Below, in pieces: positions 9,566 to 20,201 of a stretch of 64,000 nucleotides of DNA. A program made the position numbers and the translations under genes. The notes under the pieces were generated by a model. It did not search any database. It was not told the origin of the DNA and saw only the letters and a program-made list of their open reading frames with translations. The DNA comes from Deinococcus marmoris DSM 12784 (GTDB taxonomy: Bacteria > Deinococcota > Deinococci > Deinococcales > Deinococcaceae), in the NCBI RefSeq assembly GCF_000701405.1, contig NZ_JNIV01000011.1, forward strand, positions 1 through 64,000, written 5' to 3'. Position 1 is the stretch's first letter; each line of letters begins with the position of its first letter.

Positions 9566-9591
9566 GGGGGAGCCGCCTTTCTCGCTCCCCC
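9566..9591 (-). other. intercistronic hairpin between binding-protein and permease genes
   Basis: A perfect 8-bp stem (GGGGGAGC / GCTCCCCC) with a 10-nt loop lies in the 118-nt spacer. No T-tract follows on the minus strand, so it is more likely an mRNA-stabilising or partial-attenuation element than a full terminator. Such hairpins commonly keep binding-protein transcript levels above those of the permeases. Confidence 0.6.
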
Positions 9592-9626
9592 AGAGGGTCA
9601 AAGCATCCGGCTCAGGTCAAGTGTCC

Positions 9627-10874
9627 TCAGCGGGCCCGGCGCAGGATCTGGGCGCGGGCGTCCGTGAGCGCCTGCTTGATGTCCTTGCCCTGCTCCAGCA
9701 CGTTGGTCAGTTCAGTGTTCACGATCTGATCGGCCACCGAGTCGTACTTGTTCACGTCGATGGGCTGGGTCTTGCGGGCGGCGTCGCGCCACAGCACCCG
9801 GGCCTTCTGCTCACCCAGGAACGGCACGCCCTGGCTGAAGATACCGTCGTTCTGGGCGGTCAGCAGCGCGGGGAATGCGCCGTTGTCGATAAACGCCGTG
9901 ACCTGCGAGGACTTTTCAATGGTCATGAACTTGATGAACTCCCAGGCCATCGCCTTGTTCTTGGCGGCGCTGGGAATGGCGTAGAACGAGCCGCCCCACG
10001 AGGCGTACCCGCCCTCGGGCAGATTCTGCACGCGCCACAGGCCCTTGGTGTCGGGGGCCATCCAGCTTTGCAGCGCGCCGGTCAGCCACGCGCCGCTGAA
10101 CTGGGTGGCCACCGTTCCCTTCTTGAAGGCGTCGTACCACTCGTTGCTCCACTCGCCGATCTTGGCGTCCAGGCCAGCGTCGCGCACCTGCTTGGACAGC
10201 GTGAAGGCGCGCAGGAACCGGGCGTTGTCGGGGCCGACGAGCAGGTTGTTCTTGCTGTCGAAGTAGATGCCCTCGCCCGCTTTGAGGTTGGTGCGGCTGA
10301 CCACGCCGTAGATGCCCTGCGCGGTGTTGATCAGCGCCGCACCTGTCTTGGCCTTGATGGTCTTGCCGGCGGCGATATAGCTGTCCCAGTCCTTCATCAT
10401 GGTCACCGGGTTCACGCCCGCCTTGTCCAGGATGTCCTTGCGGTACAGGAAGGTGCCGGGGCCGATGTCGGTGGGCATGGCGACAAAGCGCTTGTCCGCG
10501 CTGGTGGCCTGCGCCACCGTGAACGGCGTGAACAGCTTCTTGTACTGGGTGGCGTTGTAGGGGGCCTTGTTCATGTCTTCCAGCCCCTTGCCCTCGGCGA
10601 ACTTGCCCACGTAGCCGATTTCCACGGCCATCACGTCGGGCAGGCCCTGCCCGGTGGCCAGCGCGGTGGTCATGGCGTTGTGGTGGTCGGCAAATTCCTG
10701 CGCCTGCAACTTGATGGTCACGTTGGGGTATTTCTTGTTCCAGGCCGGAATAATGGCCTTGATGGCGGTATCCAGGCTGGGGAAGGCGGCCACGGTCAGG
10801 GTCATCTTCTCCTGGGCGTTGGCGGTGCTGGCGAGCAGGGCGGTCACGAGGGCGAGCGTGGCGATTTTCTTCAT
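9627..10874 (-). CDS. ABC sugar transporter substrate-binding protein
   Basis: A 415-residue extracellular solute-binding protein of family 1 (CUT1). It has a signal peptide (about 1-20, ALVTALLASTANAQ) and the two-lobe pattern of maltose/oligosaccharide binders, including DVMAVEIGYVGKFAEGKGLEDM and the GGSFYAIPSAAKNKAMAWEFIKFM hinge region. The cleavage site lacks a lipobox cysteine, so it is a periplasmic rather than lipid-anchored binder. It is the first gene of the operon, with a strong CTGGAGGT ribosome site and a LacI-type operator 23 nt upstream. The ligand is probably a xylo- or gluco-oligosaccharide (inferred from the glycosidases). Confidence 0.93.
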   Translation of the reverse strand: MKKIATLALVTALLASTANAQEKMTLTVAAFPSLDTAIKAIIPAWNKKYPNVTIKLQAQEFADHHNAMTTALATGQGLPDVMAVEIGYVGKFAEGKGLEDMNKAPYNATQYKKLFTPFTVAQATSADKRFVAMPTDIGPGTFLYRKDILDKAGVNPVTMMKDWDSYIAAGKTIKAKTGAALINTAQGIYGVVSRTNLKAGEGIYFDSKNNLLVGPDNARFLRAFTLSKQVRDAGLDAKIGEWSNEWYDAFKKGTVATQFSGAWLTGALQSWMAPDTKGLWRVQNLPEGGYASWGGSFYAIPSAAKNKAMAWEFIKFMTIEKSSQVTAFIDNGAFPALLTAQNDGIFSQGVPFLGEQKARVLWRDAARKTQPIDVNKYDSVADQIVNTELTNVLEQGKDIKQALTDARAQILRRAR

Positions 10875-10896
10875 GGGAGACCTCCAGGGGTCAGAG

Positions 10897-10912
10897 TTGA
10901 AAGCGCTTTCAA
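10897..10912 (-). promoter_or_regulatory. LacI-family operator before the sugar operon
   Basis: TTGAAAGCGCTTTCAA is a perfect 16-bp palindrome with the central CG typical of LacI-family operators. It lies between the divergently placed ribosome site of the binding-protein gene and the 3' end of the lacI-type gene, where it could block transcription of the whole transport and glycosidase operon. Confidence 0.85.
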
Positions 10913-10958
10913 AGGATGTACACCAGCGGACTCTCGGGCCATCAGGAACTGTCGTGCA

Positions 10959-11993
10959 TTAATGTGCCCCCCGTGGCGTGGTGCGCGGGACGCCGGACGC
11001 CGGCCCCGTGGATTCGCGGATGACCAGTTGCGGCACGTATGGAGACATGCGGGGATGTTCCCCGGCCAGCAGGCGCAGAACAGTCTCTGCGGCCAGTTGC
11101 CCCAGTTCGTTGACCGCCTGATGGACGGTGGTCAGCGGCGGTGTGGTGTAGCGTGAGGAAAACAGGTCGTCGAAGCCGGTCAGAGAGATGTCTTCCGGCA
11201 CCCGCAGGCCCCGGCGGTACAGGCTCAGGCGCGCGCCGAAGGCCATCTGGTCATTGGCGCAGACCAGCGCGGTAAAGGGCAGGTCCGAGGCCAGCAGTTC
11301 GGCGGCGGCCTGCTCACCGCTGGCCTCGGTGTAGTTGCCGGTCAGCATCAGGTGCGGCTGAAACGGCAGCCCCATTTCACGCACCGCGTCTTCAAAGCCC
11401 TCACGGCGCTCCACCGCGTCCTGCTGGCACTCGTCTCCGCCGATGTAGGCGATGTCCCGGTGGCCCAGCCCGGCCAGATGCGCCACCACCTGCCGGATAC
11501 CCGCGTGGTTGTCGATCAGCACACAGCGCTCCGGCAGTCCACTGACCTCACGGCCCACGGCCACCAGCGGCACCTGCGCCGCCACCCGTTGTAAGGCCGC
11601 GTCCTCGATCACGCCTCCCAGCACGATCAAGGCGTCTACCCGTCGGCGCATCAGCAGGTCCAGCGCCTGCTGTTCCTGCTTTGCCCGCCAGTGGCCGCTC
11701 ACCACCAGGGGATGGTAGGGGCTGCCGTCCAGTCCCTGTTCGATCCCGGCCAGGGTTTCACCATAAAATGCGCTGCTCAGTTTCTGGGTCAGGACCCCCA
11801 CCGAGAAACTCCGCCCGTTCGCCAATGCCTGCGCCTGCACGTTGGGAGCAAAATTCAGGCGCTGGATCACGGCCTCCACCCGTTCACGCTTGTCCGGCGT
11901 GACATTGGCGGTGCCGTTCAGTATGCGCGACACGGTGCTGGGTGAGACCCCCGCTTCCCGCGCCACGTGCATCAGCGTGACGGTTGCAGACAT
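10959..11993 (-). CDS. LacI-family transcriptional regulator
   Basis: A 344-residue sugar-responsive repressor. The N-terminal helix-turn-helix and hinge are typical: LMHVAREAGVSPSTVSRILNG, then QRLNFAPNVQAQALANG. The periplasmic-binding-protein-like core follows, with VCANDQMAFGARLSLYRRGLRVP and SLTGFDDLFSSRYTTPPLTT near the C terminus. The ATG at 11993 is preferred over one 21 nt upstream because AGGAG stands 7 nt before it. It lies directly upstream of, and in line with, the sugar operon. An imperfect copy of the operon's operator overlaps its own promoter, so autoregulation is likely. Confidence 0.93.
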   Translation of the reverse strand: MSATVTLMHVAREAGVSPSTVSRILNGTANVTPDKRERVEAVIQRLNFAPNVQAQALANGRSFSVGVLTQKLSSAFYGETLAGIEQGLDGSPYHPLVVSGHWRAKQEQQALDLLMRRRVDALIVLGGVIEDAALQRVAAQVPLVAVGREVSGLPERCVLIDNHAGIRQVVAHLAGLGHRDIAYIGGDECQQDAVERREGFEDAVREMGLPFQPHLMLTGNYTEASGEQAAAELLASDLPFTALVCANDQMAFGARLSLYRRGLRVPEDISLTGFDDLFSSRYTTPPLTTVHQAVNELGQLAAETVLRLLAGEHPRMSPYVPQLVIRESTGPASGVPRTTPRGAH

Positions 11994-12059
11994 AGGACAG
12001 CTCCTGACAGGCACGGTCGCCTGCTCGTGAATCCAGATATAGACTTGTTGAACAACTTG

Positions 12060-12088
12060 AGCTTAGACGATTTTGAAAGCGCTGTCAA
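12060..12088 (-). promoter_or_regulatory. lacI-type gene promoter with overlapping operator
   Basis: On the minus strand TTGACA (12088-12083) and TAAGCT (12065-12060) are separated by 17 nt, a near-consensus sigma-70-type promoter. The -35 box is part of TTGACAGCGCTTTCAA (12073-12088), which differs by one base from the perfect operator at 10897-10912. A repressor bound here would cover the -35 box. From 12089 to 12287 I see no gene. Confidence 0.8.
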
Positions 12089-12287
12089 GCGTAGGCCGGA
12101 CAGACGCAATGACCACGGTATAAGGGGGCAGGTCTGGCTTCAACACTGTCAAAACAGGGTGCTGATGTCCGGCGCGGCATACCAAAGGCTGCCCATCTGC
12201 CGGACTCTGCCGACTCCGGTTCTGCCGCCGCTCAGCGCCGTGCTGGACGGAGGTAAAGATGGGCCGTCATCTGCCGGAGCCGCACCC

Positions 12288-13040
12288 TCAGTGCGTGCGG
12301 CCCTTTTCACTGGGTGCAAGCGGCTCGGCCTCTGTTTCGGGCGTGCCCAGGGTGTCGTCCACTCCGCCCGGTGAACGCCGCAGCGCAGGCCAACGGCGGC
12401 CCATGATCAGGTACAGGCCGTAAGCCCAGGCGGCGGCGCTCAGGAAACCCACGATCACGTCGGTGGGGTAATGCACGCCCAGATAGTTGCGGCTGGCGGC
12501 CAGCAGCACGCCCCAGAACACGCCCAGCACCGACACCGGCCAGCCCAGCCGTGAGCGCCAGAAGATCAGCCCCAGCGCGATCCCAAAGGCCGCATTGCCC
12601 ATCGCGTGTCCGCTGGGAAAGCTGAAGCCCGATTCCACCAGCACCGCCCCCAGCTCATCCGGGCGCGGGCGCTGAAAGATCAGCTTGGCCAGCAGATTGA
12701 GCAGCGCGGCTCCCGACAGGGCGAGGGCCAGATACCATGCGTGGACGCGTGCGCCCGCCCGCACCAGCAGCAGCGCTATGGCCAGCGCGGCAAAGGGCAG
12801 CACCCGGACCCCACCGATCACTCCCAGTGCCAGCGCGGCAGAGGTCAGCGTTGGCGTGCGGTGCGCGCGGTACCACTCCAGAATCGCCGTGTCCCAGGCG
12901 AAGCCGCCGTCGCGGAAAACGTCCTCGGTCAGCTCCGCGATCAGCACCAGCGGAAGCAGCACGCCCAGCAGCAGCAGCAGCAGGCCGCGCCAGTGGCCCC
13001 TGGCAAAGGCAACGATCTCATGGAGGAGGGTGGGAAACAC
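12288..13040 (-). CDS. PAP2-family membrane phosphatase
   Basis: A 250-residue integral membrane phosphatase of the type-2 phosphatidic acid phosphatase family, with about six hydrophobic segments. The three signature motifs are in order: [18 protein letters not shown] and [13 protein letters not shown], which together carry the catalytic and phosphate-binding Lys, Arg, His and Asp. Likely substrates are undecaprenyl pyrophosphate or lipid phosphates. It is monocistronic, with no close partner on the same strand. Confidence 0.9.
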   Translation of the reverse strand: MFPTLLHEIVAFARGHWRGLLLLLLGVLLPLVLIAELTEDVFRDGGFAWDTAILEWYRAHRTPTLTSAALALGVIGGVRVLPFAALAIALLLVRAGARVHAWYLALALSGAALLNLLAKLIFQRPRPDELGAVLVESGFSFPSGHAMGNAAFGIALGLIFWRSRLGWPVSVLGVFWGVLLAASRNYLGVHYPTDVIVGFLSAAAWAYGLYLIMGRRWPALRRSPGGVDDTLGTPETEAEPLAPSEKGRTH

Positions 13041-13235
13041 GCCGTCATTACACTCTGTCCGCCGCCTTCTGCGCGCTTGGCGGATGCTTAACGCTTTCGG
13101 TGCTAGGCCAGATCATTCAGTCCCGGTGCGCCACCTGCCGGATGTGCTGCGCCCCCGCTGCGGCGCACCATAAGTCCATCAGCGCTGGACCCACGGATGC
13201 CGCCTCGGCAGCCAGCGCCCCCAGGACACAACACC

Positions 13236-13388
13236 ATGCATTTTGATCTTCAGTACGGCCAGCAACGCGCCCAGGAACTGCGGCAGGAAGCCGCTCAGGC
13301 CCGCCGCGCCCGTGAAGCCCGCCCCGTCCCCGAACAGCGCCCCCGCTTCAGCCTGAGAGCCTTGTTCCAGCGCCCCCGCCCCGCGTGA
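13236..13388 (+). CDS. small basic helical protein of unknown function
   Basis: A possible 50-residue product, starting MHFDLQYGQQRAQELRQEAA, followed by an Arg/Ala-rich helix and a Pro/Arg-rich tail (net strongly basic). A weak ribosome site (CCAGGA) stands before the ATG, and a good terminator hairpin follows the stop by 23 nt, which supports a real transcription unit. I do not recognise a family. The high GC content means open frames arise easily by chance, so the call is tentative. Confidence 0.45.
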   Translation: MHFDLQYGQQRAQELRQEAAQARRAREARPVPEQRPRFSLRALFQRPRPA

Positions 13389-13411
13389 CCGCGATCCCCG
13401 GGAACACCAGA

Positions 13412-13450
13412 CGCCGCCCCCTTCGACAGTGAAGTGGGCGGCGCTTCTTT
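13412..13450 (+). terminator. Rho-independent-like terminator
   Basis: CGCCGCCC and GGGCGGCG form an 8-bp stem around a 16-nt loop, followed by a pyrimidine run with Ts (TTCTTT). It ends the small plus-strand ORF and faces the 3' end of the dehydrogenase gene. Confidence 0.6.
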
Positions 13451-13506
13451 GTGGCGTCAACGCGGCGCAGCTAGCAGTGGTGCGCGGCGTTGATAGTGTC
13501 CCAATC

Positions 13507-14427
13507 CTAGTAGATCGTGCCGCCCGTGCTGGCGTATACATTCCCGGTCATGTAGCTGCCTTCCTGCGAGGCCAGCAGCACGTACAGCGGCGCGATCTCG
13601 GCGGGCTGTCCGGGGCGGCCCAGCGGCACGCTCTCGCCGAACTTCATCACGCCTTCCTGGGGCTGCCCTCCGCTGGGCTGCAAGGCCGTCCAGTACGGTC
13701 CGGGGGCCACGGCGTTCACGCGGATGCCCAGCGCGGCCACCTGCTTGGCCAGACCACCCGTGAAGTTGGCCATCGCCGCCTTGGTCATGGCGTAGTCCAG
13801 CAGATTCTTGGACGGCTGGCTCGCCTGAATCGAGGTGGTGTTGATGATGCTGGACCCCGGCCCCATGTGCGGCAGCGCGGCCTTGGTGATCCAGAACATG
13901 GCGTAGATGTTGGTTTTCATCGTCTCATCAAACTGCTCGGAGGTCAGGTCGGCGATGGCCTCCACTGCCGTCTGCTTGCCCGCGTTGCTGACCAGAATAT
14001 CCAGCCCGCCCAGCCCGTCCACAGCTTTCTGAACGAGTTCCTTGCAGAACGTCTCGTCCGTCAGGTCCCCTGGAATGACCACGGCTTTCTGCCCGGCGGC
14101 CTCGATCAGCCGGATCACTTCCTCGGCGTCGGAGTCCTCCACCTTGAGGTAGTTCAGCGCCACGTCCGCCCCTTCACGCGCGAACGCGATGGCGACGGCC
14201 CGCCCGATGCCCGAATCGGCCCCGGTGATCAGCGCCTTGCGGCCTTTCAGGCGGCCAAAGCCCACGTAGCTGTCCTCGCCGTGGTCCGGTTTCGGGTCCA
14301 TCTCGCTCGCCAGACCCGGTGCGGACTGCGGCTGTCTGGGAAACGGCGGACGCGGGTACTGGCTCAGGGGATCGCGCATCTCGTACTGGTTGTTCACGGG
14401 TGGGGTGGTGCTGGTGTCTTTGGTCAT
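13507..14427 (-). CDS. short-chain dehydrogenase/reductase (YghA/GsiB-like)
   Basis: A 306-residue NAD(P)-dependent oxidoreductase with the extended N-terminal arm found in the YghA/YhdF group of stress-associated dehydrogenases (PLSQYPRPPFPRQPQSAPGL). The Rossmann motif is LITGADSGIGRAVA; LVSNAGKQ and the active-site set INTTSIQ...YAMTKAA (Ser, Tyr, Lys) are present. The ATG at 14427 begins the family-like sequence; an upstream start would add 17 unrelated residues. The substrate is unknown. It stands alone between a convergent small ORF and uvrC. Confidence 0.9.
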   Translation of the reverse strand: MTKDTSTTPPVNNQYEMRDPLSQYPRPPFPRQPQSAPGLASEMDPKPDHGEDSYVGFGRLKGRKALITGADSGIGRAVAIAFAREGADVALNYLKVEDSDAEEVIRLIEAAGQKAVVIPGDLTDETFCKELVQKAVDGLGGLDILVSNAGKQTAVEAIADLTSEQFDETMKTNIYAMFWITKAALPHMGPGSSIINTTSIQASQPSKNLLDYAMTKAAMANFTGGLAKQVAALGIRVNAVAPGPYWTALQPSGGQPQEGVMKFGESVPLGRPGQPAEIAPLYVLLASQEGSYMTGNVYASTGGTIY

Positions 14428-14533
14428 GCCCGCAAGTCTTACCGCCGTCCTGGCCACAGAACCTACCCTCCCACACACTTGAAAGGTTGCCTCAAGAGAC
14501 GGTGGGCAGACGCTGAATCACAGATTCGGAACG

Positions 14534-16384
<1,851 letters not shown>

Positions 16385-16390
16385 GTTCCC

Positions 16391-16396
16391 AGCATA
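16391..16396 (-). promoter_or_regulatory. -10 box of leaderless uvrC transcript
   Basis: TATGCT on the minus strand ends 6 nt before the GTG of uvrC, so transcription should begin at or next to the start codon. TTCCCAGCA (16386-16394) overlapping the box recurs inverted at 16452-16460. Confidence 0.55.
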
Positions 16397-16531
16397 GGGG
16401 AGAGGCGGTCCGCGCACCGTGACAGGGGTTTCCGAGAACCTTGAGCGTCTGTGCTGGGAAAGAATGTGCCAGGGCAGCAACCGTGGGGCAGGCCAAAGTC
16501 TGCGCCCACGCGCGGCCTAAACTGTTCTCTG

Positions 16532-17245
16532 ATGTCTGCTCCGCCCCCCGCCCCACTCGTGACCCTGACCGTCAACCGTTTTGCGCCCGCCGATCTGCGC
16601 TCAGGAATGCGGCGCATGGCCACCGATCACGGCCACCTGCGCGGGCTGCCGGGCCTCGATTTTTACCGTCTGCTGGGTACCGGGCAGGGCGCGAAACTCT
16701 CGCTGAGCGTGGATCCGCGCCGCTGGGGGCGTTTCGCCGTGTGGCAGTCACGCGCCGCCTTCGAGCTGTTCGAGGACAGCCCCTGGCGTCGGCAGGAGCG
16801 GGAGGCAGTGGCCGACACCGTGACCCTGCTGCTGCGGCCCCTGCGCTGGCATGGGCAATGGGCCGGACAGGAACCGTTCGGCCCCGCCATCTCACGCCAT
16901 CCTTCCGGCGAATTCCCCGTCGCGGTCCTGACCCGCGCCGTCATTCGCCCCTCGCAACTGCTGGCCTTCTGGCGCGCGGTGCCGGGCACGCAGCAGTTTC
17001 TGCCAGATCAGCCCGGATTGATCTCCGCGCTGGGGCTGGGCGAGTGGCCGGTGGTGCAGCAGGCCACCTTCAGCGTCTGGCAGGACCAGGCGAGTATGCG
17101 TGCCTACGCGTATCAGGGCGGCGCGCACCGACACGTCATTGCCCGCACCCGCCAGGAAAACTGGTACAGCGAGGAACTGTTTGCCCGTTTCGAGGTGCAG
17201 GGGGTCCGGGGCGTGTGGGAAGGGCTGCCCTCTGGGCCGTCCTGA
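16532..17245 (+). CDS. CrtA-like (spheroidene monooxygenase-like) protein
   Basis: A 237-residue protein resembling the spheroidene monooxygenase CrtA family: LDFYRLLGTGQGAKLSLSVDPRRWGRFAVWQSRAAFELF in the first half and RTRQENWYSEELFARFEVQGVRG at the C terminus match the family pattern of two ferredoxin-like repeats. CrtA oxidises carotenoids in phototrophs; Deinococcus makes deinoxanthin by other enzymes, so the role here is unknown. A TAAACT box lies 8 nt before the ATG. The start at 16532 is favoured over an ATG 81 nt upstream lacking family similarity. No carotenoid gene is adjacent. Confidence 0.65.
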   Translation: MSAPPPAPLVTLTVNRFAPADLRSGMRRMATDHGHLRGLPGLDFYRLLGTGQGAKLSLSVDPRRWGRFAVWQSRAAFELFEDSPWRRQEREAVADTVTLLLRPLRWHGQWAGQEPFGPAISRHPSGEFPVAVLTRAVIRPSQLLAFWRAVPGTQQFLPDQPGLISALGLGEWPVVQQATFSVWQDQASMRAYAYQGGAHRHVIARTRQENWYSEELFARFEVQGVRGVWEGLPSGPS

Positions 17246-17262
17246 CTGGTTACACTCCTGCG

Positions 17263-17877
17263 GTGACTTCCTCTCGCCTTTTTTTAGCCCGTCACGGGCA
17301 GACCACCGGAAACGTTGCGGGCGTGCTGCGCGGCGTGGACAGCCAGCACGACGAACTGACCGCCGAGGGCCATGCGCAGGCTCAGGCGCTGGCCCGAAAG
17401 TTAGCCGCTCTGAATCTCGATTCTCCCCGTGTCTATGCCAGCACCTACATCCGCACCCAGCAGACCGCCGCTCCTGTCGCTGAATTGCTGGGCGTGCCCG
17501 TGACCGTGCTGGACGGCATTCAGGAGATCGATCCGGGCGACTGGCGCGGGCGGCCTTACAGCGATCTGAAGACCGGATTCGGCGAACTCATCGGCCCAGG
17601 CGACAGCATTTCATTCCCCGGCGGTGAGAGTCAGCGCGACGTGGCGGACCGGTTCGAGGCGGCCCTTCAATCCGTCCTGAACTTGCCCGGAACGCCCATC
17701 GTCGTTTCGCACGGCGGCGCGTTGACCTCGATATTGATCCGCCTGCTGCGTGTTCCGGTGGTGGAAAGCTGGCGTTCAGACCGCTTCGCGCAGGCCAACG
17801 CGGAGTTGACGGAATTGGTCCAGACGACAGATGGCTTGCAGATCAGGCAATCAGACGAAAAGAGCGAAGGAATCTAA
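17263..17877 (+). CDS. histidine phosphatase family protein
   Basis: A 204-residue phosphoglycerate-mutase-like phosphatase. The phospho-accepting histidine is in LFLARHGQTTGN, the first arginine is in STYIRTQQTA, the acid is in IQEIDPGDWRGR and the second histidine in VVSHGGALTSIL. The GTG start is set by TACACT 6 nt upstream (leaderless pattern). Candidates are a cobalamin- or sugar-phosphate phosphatase, but nothing nearby fixes the substrate. A palindromic repeat begins 2 nt after its stop. Confidence 0.88.
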   Translation: MTSSRLFLARHGQTTGNVAGVLRGVDSQHDELTAEGHAQAQALARKLAALNLDSPRVYASTYIRTQQTAAPVAELLGVPVTVLDGIQEIDPGDWRGRPYSDLKTGFGELIGPGDSISFPGGESQRDVADRFEAALQSVLNLPGTPIVVSHGGALTSILIRLLRVPVVESWRSDRFAQANAELTELVQTTDGLQIRQSDEKSEGI

Positions 17878-17878
17878 A

Positions 17879-17915
17879 TTTCACGAACAAGATTTATCGT
17901 GAATCTTTTCACTTA
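17879..17915 (+). repeat. AT-rich palindromic repeat, copy A
   Basis: First of five related elements. It reads TTTCACGA, an 8-nt spacer, TATCGTGAA, then TCTTTTCACTTA. The first two arms form one hairpin; the middle arm can instead pair with the last TTCAC. It sits between the convergent phosphatase and bshA genes. Confidence 0.85.
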
Positions 17916-17951
17916 GTAAATCTGGACACATGTGTCAGTGGCATCCAGACC

Positions 17952-19076
17952 TCAAGCCTCCCGCAAGACCCTTTCGTAGGCTTCCAGATACTGCGGCACG
18001 ATCAGGGTGGGGGAGAAGCGGGTGACCGCCGCCTGCCGCGCCGCCGCGCCCATGCTCAGGTACAGCTCGCGGTCGCGCAGCACCCGTAGCGCCGCGTCGG
18101 CCATGCCGTCCACATCGCCCACCGGGCAGAGGAAGCCAGTCACGCCGTCCTCGACGACTTCGGGAATGCCCCCAGCGCGGGCGGCCACCACTGGCACCTC
18201 GCAGCTCATGGCCTCCAGCGCGGCCAGCCCGAAGCTCTCGTTGCTGCTGGGCAACAGAAACAGATCGCTGATGCCCAGCACGGTTTCCACATCCGGGAAC
18301 GATCCCAGGAAATGCGTCCTGCCGATCACGCCGAGTTGCTGCGCCAGCTCGAAGGCGCGCGGGCGCTCCGGGCCGTCGCCGATCATCAGCAGGCGGGCGG
18401 GCAGTTCGGAGGCCACGCGGGCAAAGATCTGCACCACGTCTTCCACCCGCTTGACCGGACGGAAGTTGCTGACATGCACCAGCAGCGCCTCCTCGGGGTG
18501 GGCGAACCGCAGCCGCACCTCGGGATCGGTGATGCGCCGGAAGCGCTCAGCGTCCACGAAGTTATGGATCACCTCGATCTCGCGGTCAATCCCGAAGACT
18601 TCACCCGTCTGCTCGGCCAGAAAACGCGACACGGCGGTGACGTGATCACTGCGTTCGATGGCGTGGCGGGTGGTGTGACGGAAGGCGGGTTCGGCCCCCA
18701 CCAGCGTCACGTCGGTGCCGTGCAGCGTGGTCAGCACCCGCCCCTGCCCGGTAATGGCTTTGGCGTGAATGGCCGCCGTCGCGTGCGGAATGGCGTAGTG
18801 GGCGTGCGCCAGCTCCACGCCGTATTCCAGCATCACTTCCGTCAGGGTGTTGGCGGCGGCCAGTTCCGGGTACGGCTGCTCGAACAGCGCGTAGGCAAAC
18901 CCGCTGACCTGGTGGAAATACGGCCCGCGCATTCCACACTGCCCCGAGAGCCGGAAGGGTTGCGCCGAGCCGATGAAATGCACCTCGTGCCCGGCCCGCG
19001 CCACCTGGAGGCCCAGTTCGGTGGCCACGACGCCCGAGCCGCCCGCGCTGGCGTGGCACAGCACGGCGACTTTCAC
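17952..19076 (-). CDS. bshA: N-acetyl-alpha-D-glucosaminyl L-malate synthase
   Basis: BshA transfers GlcNAc from UDP-GlcNAc to L-malate, the first step of bacillithiol synthesis. The 374-residue GT4 glycosyltransferase shows [16 protein letters not shown] at the N terminus, [12 protein letters not shown] and [11 protein letters not shown] in the acceptor domain, and the donor-domain segment [25 protein letters not shown] with the E-x7-E motif. The start is a GTG after CAGGAG. Bacillithiol is the known low-molecular-weight thiol of Deinococcus. Other bsh genes are not in the window. Confidence 0.92.
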   Translation of the reverse strand: MKVAVLCHASAGGSGVVATELGLQVARAGHEVHFIGSAQPFRLSGQCGMRGPYFHQVSGFAYALFEQPYPELAAANTLTEVMLEYGVELAHAHYAIPHATAAIHAKAITGQGRVLTTLHGTDVTLVGAEPAFRHTTRHAIERSDHVTAVSRFLAEQTGEVFGIDREIEVIHNFVDAERFRRITDPEVRLRFAHPEEALLVHVSNFRPVKRVEDVVQIFARVASELPARLLMIGDGPERPRAFELAQQLGVIGRTHFLGSFPDVETVLGISDLFLLPSSNESFGLAALEAMSCEVPVVAARAGGIPEVVEDGVTGFLCPVGDVDGMADAALRVLRDRELYLSMGAAARQAAVTRFSPTLIVPQYLEAYERVLREA

Positions 19077-19300
19077 TGCTGGACTCCTGGCGGGCCGACT
19101 TCTGGTTTGCAGACCTGTGGGGCGTTCGTGTTCACGGCTCGAAAGTATAGTGCCGCCGCCCGGACCTCACTGTCGGACAGCACCTTCATGTTGACCGGGG
19201 AATTTCGCCTGGATTCACCCCCTCCCCACACCCCCCAATGGCGGGAGACACGCGAGAAACGATACAGAAGTAGAGATGAGTACAGGCTGAGAATAAATGA

Positions 19301-20140
19301 ATGATCGCTGTATTGACTGATTCCACCTGTGACCTGCCCCCGCAGGAAGCCCAGAAACTTGGTATCCACATCATTCCCCTGACCGTTCACATGCAGGAGC
19401 GGGAGCTTCTGGACTGGCAGGAGGTCGATCCCGACGCCGTCTACAGCCACATGAAAGCAGGTGGCACGGCCAGGACGACACCAGTGGCCGTGGCCGCCTT
19501 CGCAGCGCGTTACCGCGAATTGCTGGAAACCCACGACGAGGTGGTCAGCATTCACCTGTCGGGCAAGCTCTCCGAGACGGTGGAACACGCCCGGCGGGCC
19601 GCCACCCTGCTGAATCTCGAGCGGCGCATTCACGTGGTAGACAGCGGCCTGGCCTGCACGCCGCTGGCCGAAGCAGTGCTGGCGGCCCGTGCAGCGGTCC
19701 TGAGCGGCAGCGATCCGGCCAGTGCGGTCCAGGCCGCCGAAGCCGTGTGCGCCCAGATTCACGCCGAGTTCAGCGTACCGACTCTGGAATACCTGCGCCG
19801 GGGAGGAAGAATTGGCCGCGCCCAGGCGTTTTTCGGCAACATGCTGGGCCTGCGCCCGATCCTGGGTTTCGAGGGCGGTGAACTCAAGCCCCTGCGGCGC
19901 TGCAAGTCGGACCGCGCCATTGACGACATGCTGGACGGCCTGCACACCCGCTTCGGCGACCAGCCGCTGTGCATCTCGGTGATTCACGCCGGGCGTGACA
20001 GTGGCCGCATGCAGGCCCTGCGCCACGCCGTCACCAGCAGCGGCCTGAACGTGAAAAGCGCCCGCATGCACCTGATGGGTCCGGCCATCGGCGCGCATGT
20101 GGGGCCGGGAACGTTCGGATTCATGGCGCGGCCCGCATAA
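19301..20140 (+). CDS. DegV family fatty-acid-binding protein
   Basis: A 279-residue DegV-fold protein, the family that presents fatty acids to fatty acid kinase (FakB role). [13 protein letters not shown] opens the first domain, [21 protein letters not shown] carries the lipid-carboxylate Ser/Thr region, and [28 protein letters not shown] is the family signature. The length is standard. The 224-nt region between it and the divergent bshA gene holds no recognised gene. It ends at a strong terminator. Confidence 0.9.
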   Translation: MIAVLTDSTCDLPPQEAQKLGIHIIPLTVHMQERELLDWQEVDPDAVYSHMKAGGTARTTPVAVAAFAARYRELLETHDEVVSIHLSGKLSETVEHARRAATLLNLERRIHVVDSGLACTPLAEAVLAARAAVLSGSDPASAVQAAEAVCAQIHAEFSVPTLEYLRRGGRIGRAQAFFGNMLGLRPILGFEGGELKPLRRCKSDRAIDDMLDGLHTRFGDQPLCISVIHAGRDSGRMQALRHAVTSSGLNVKSARMHLMGPAIGAHVGPGTFGFMARPA

Positions 20141-20158
20141 GGGCACAGAAGCAAGGAA

Positions 20159-20189
20159 GAGGACGCGGCGATAGCTCAGCCGCGTCCTC
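20159..20189. terminator. bidirectional terminator between degV-type gene and ileS
   Basis: GAGGACGCGGC and GCCGCGTCCTC make a perfect 11-bp stem around a 9-nt loop. T-rich tails are weak but present on both sides. It sits between two convergent stop codons. Confidence 0.75.
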
Positions 20190-20201
20190 CTGACATCATT
20201 T

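Noticed and set aside
9483..11156. 557-codon plus-strand frame
   Set aside because: Antisense to the binding-protein and lacI-type genes, both of which have clear families, starts and ribosome sites.
12279..12301. GCCGCAC/GTGCGGC hairpin at the end of the PAP2 gene
   Set aside because: It overlaps the stop codon and lacks a T-tract on the coding strand; no plus-strand gene precedes it. Not strong enough to call a terminator.
16385..16531. Radiation/desiccation response motif upstream of uvrC
   Set aside because: I looked for the 17-bp palindrome (TTATG...CATAA type) and did not see it; only an inverted TTCCCAGCA pair is present. A motif scan could confirm.
16441..17262. Fusion of an Arg-rich protein to the histidine phosphatase
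   Set aside because: The upstream part is an out-of-frame reading of the CrtA-like gene; the phosphatase has its own leaderless GTG.
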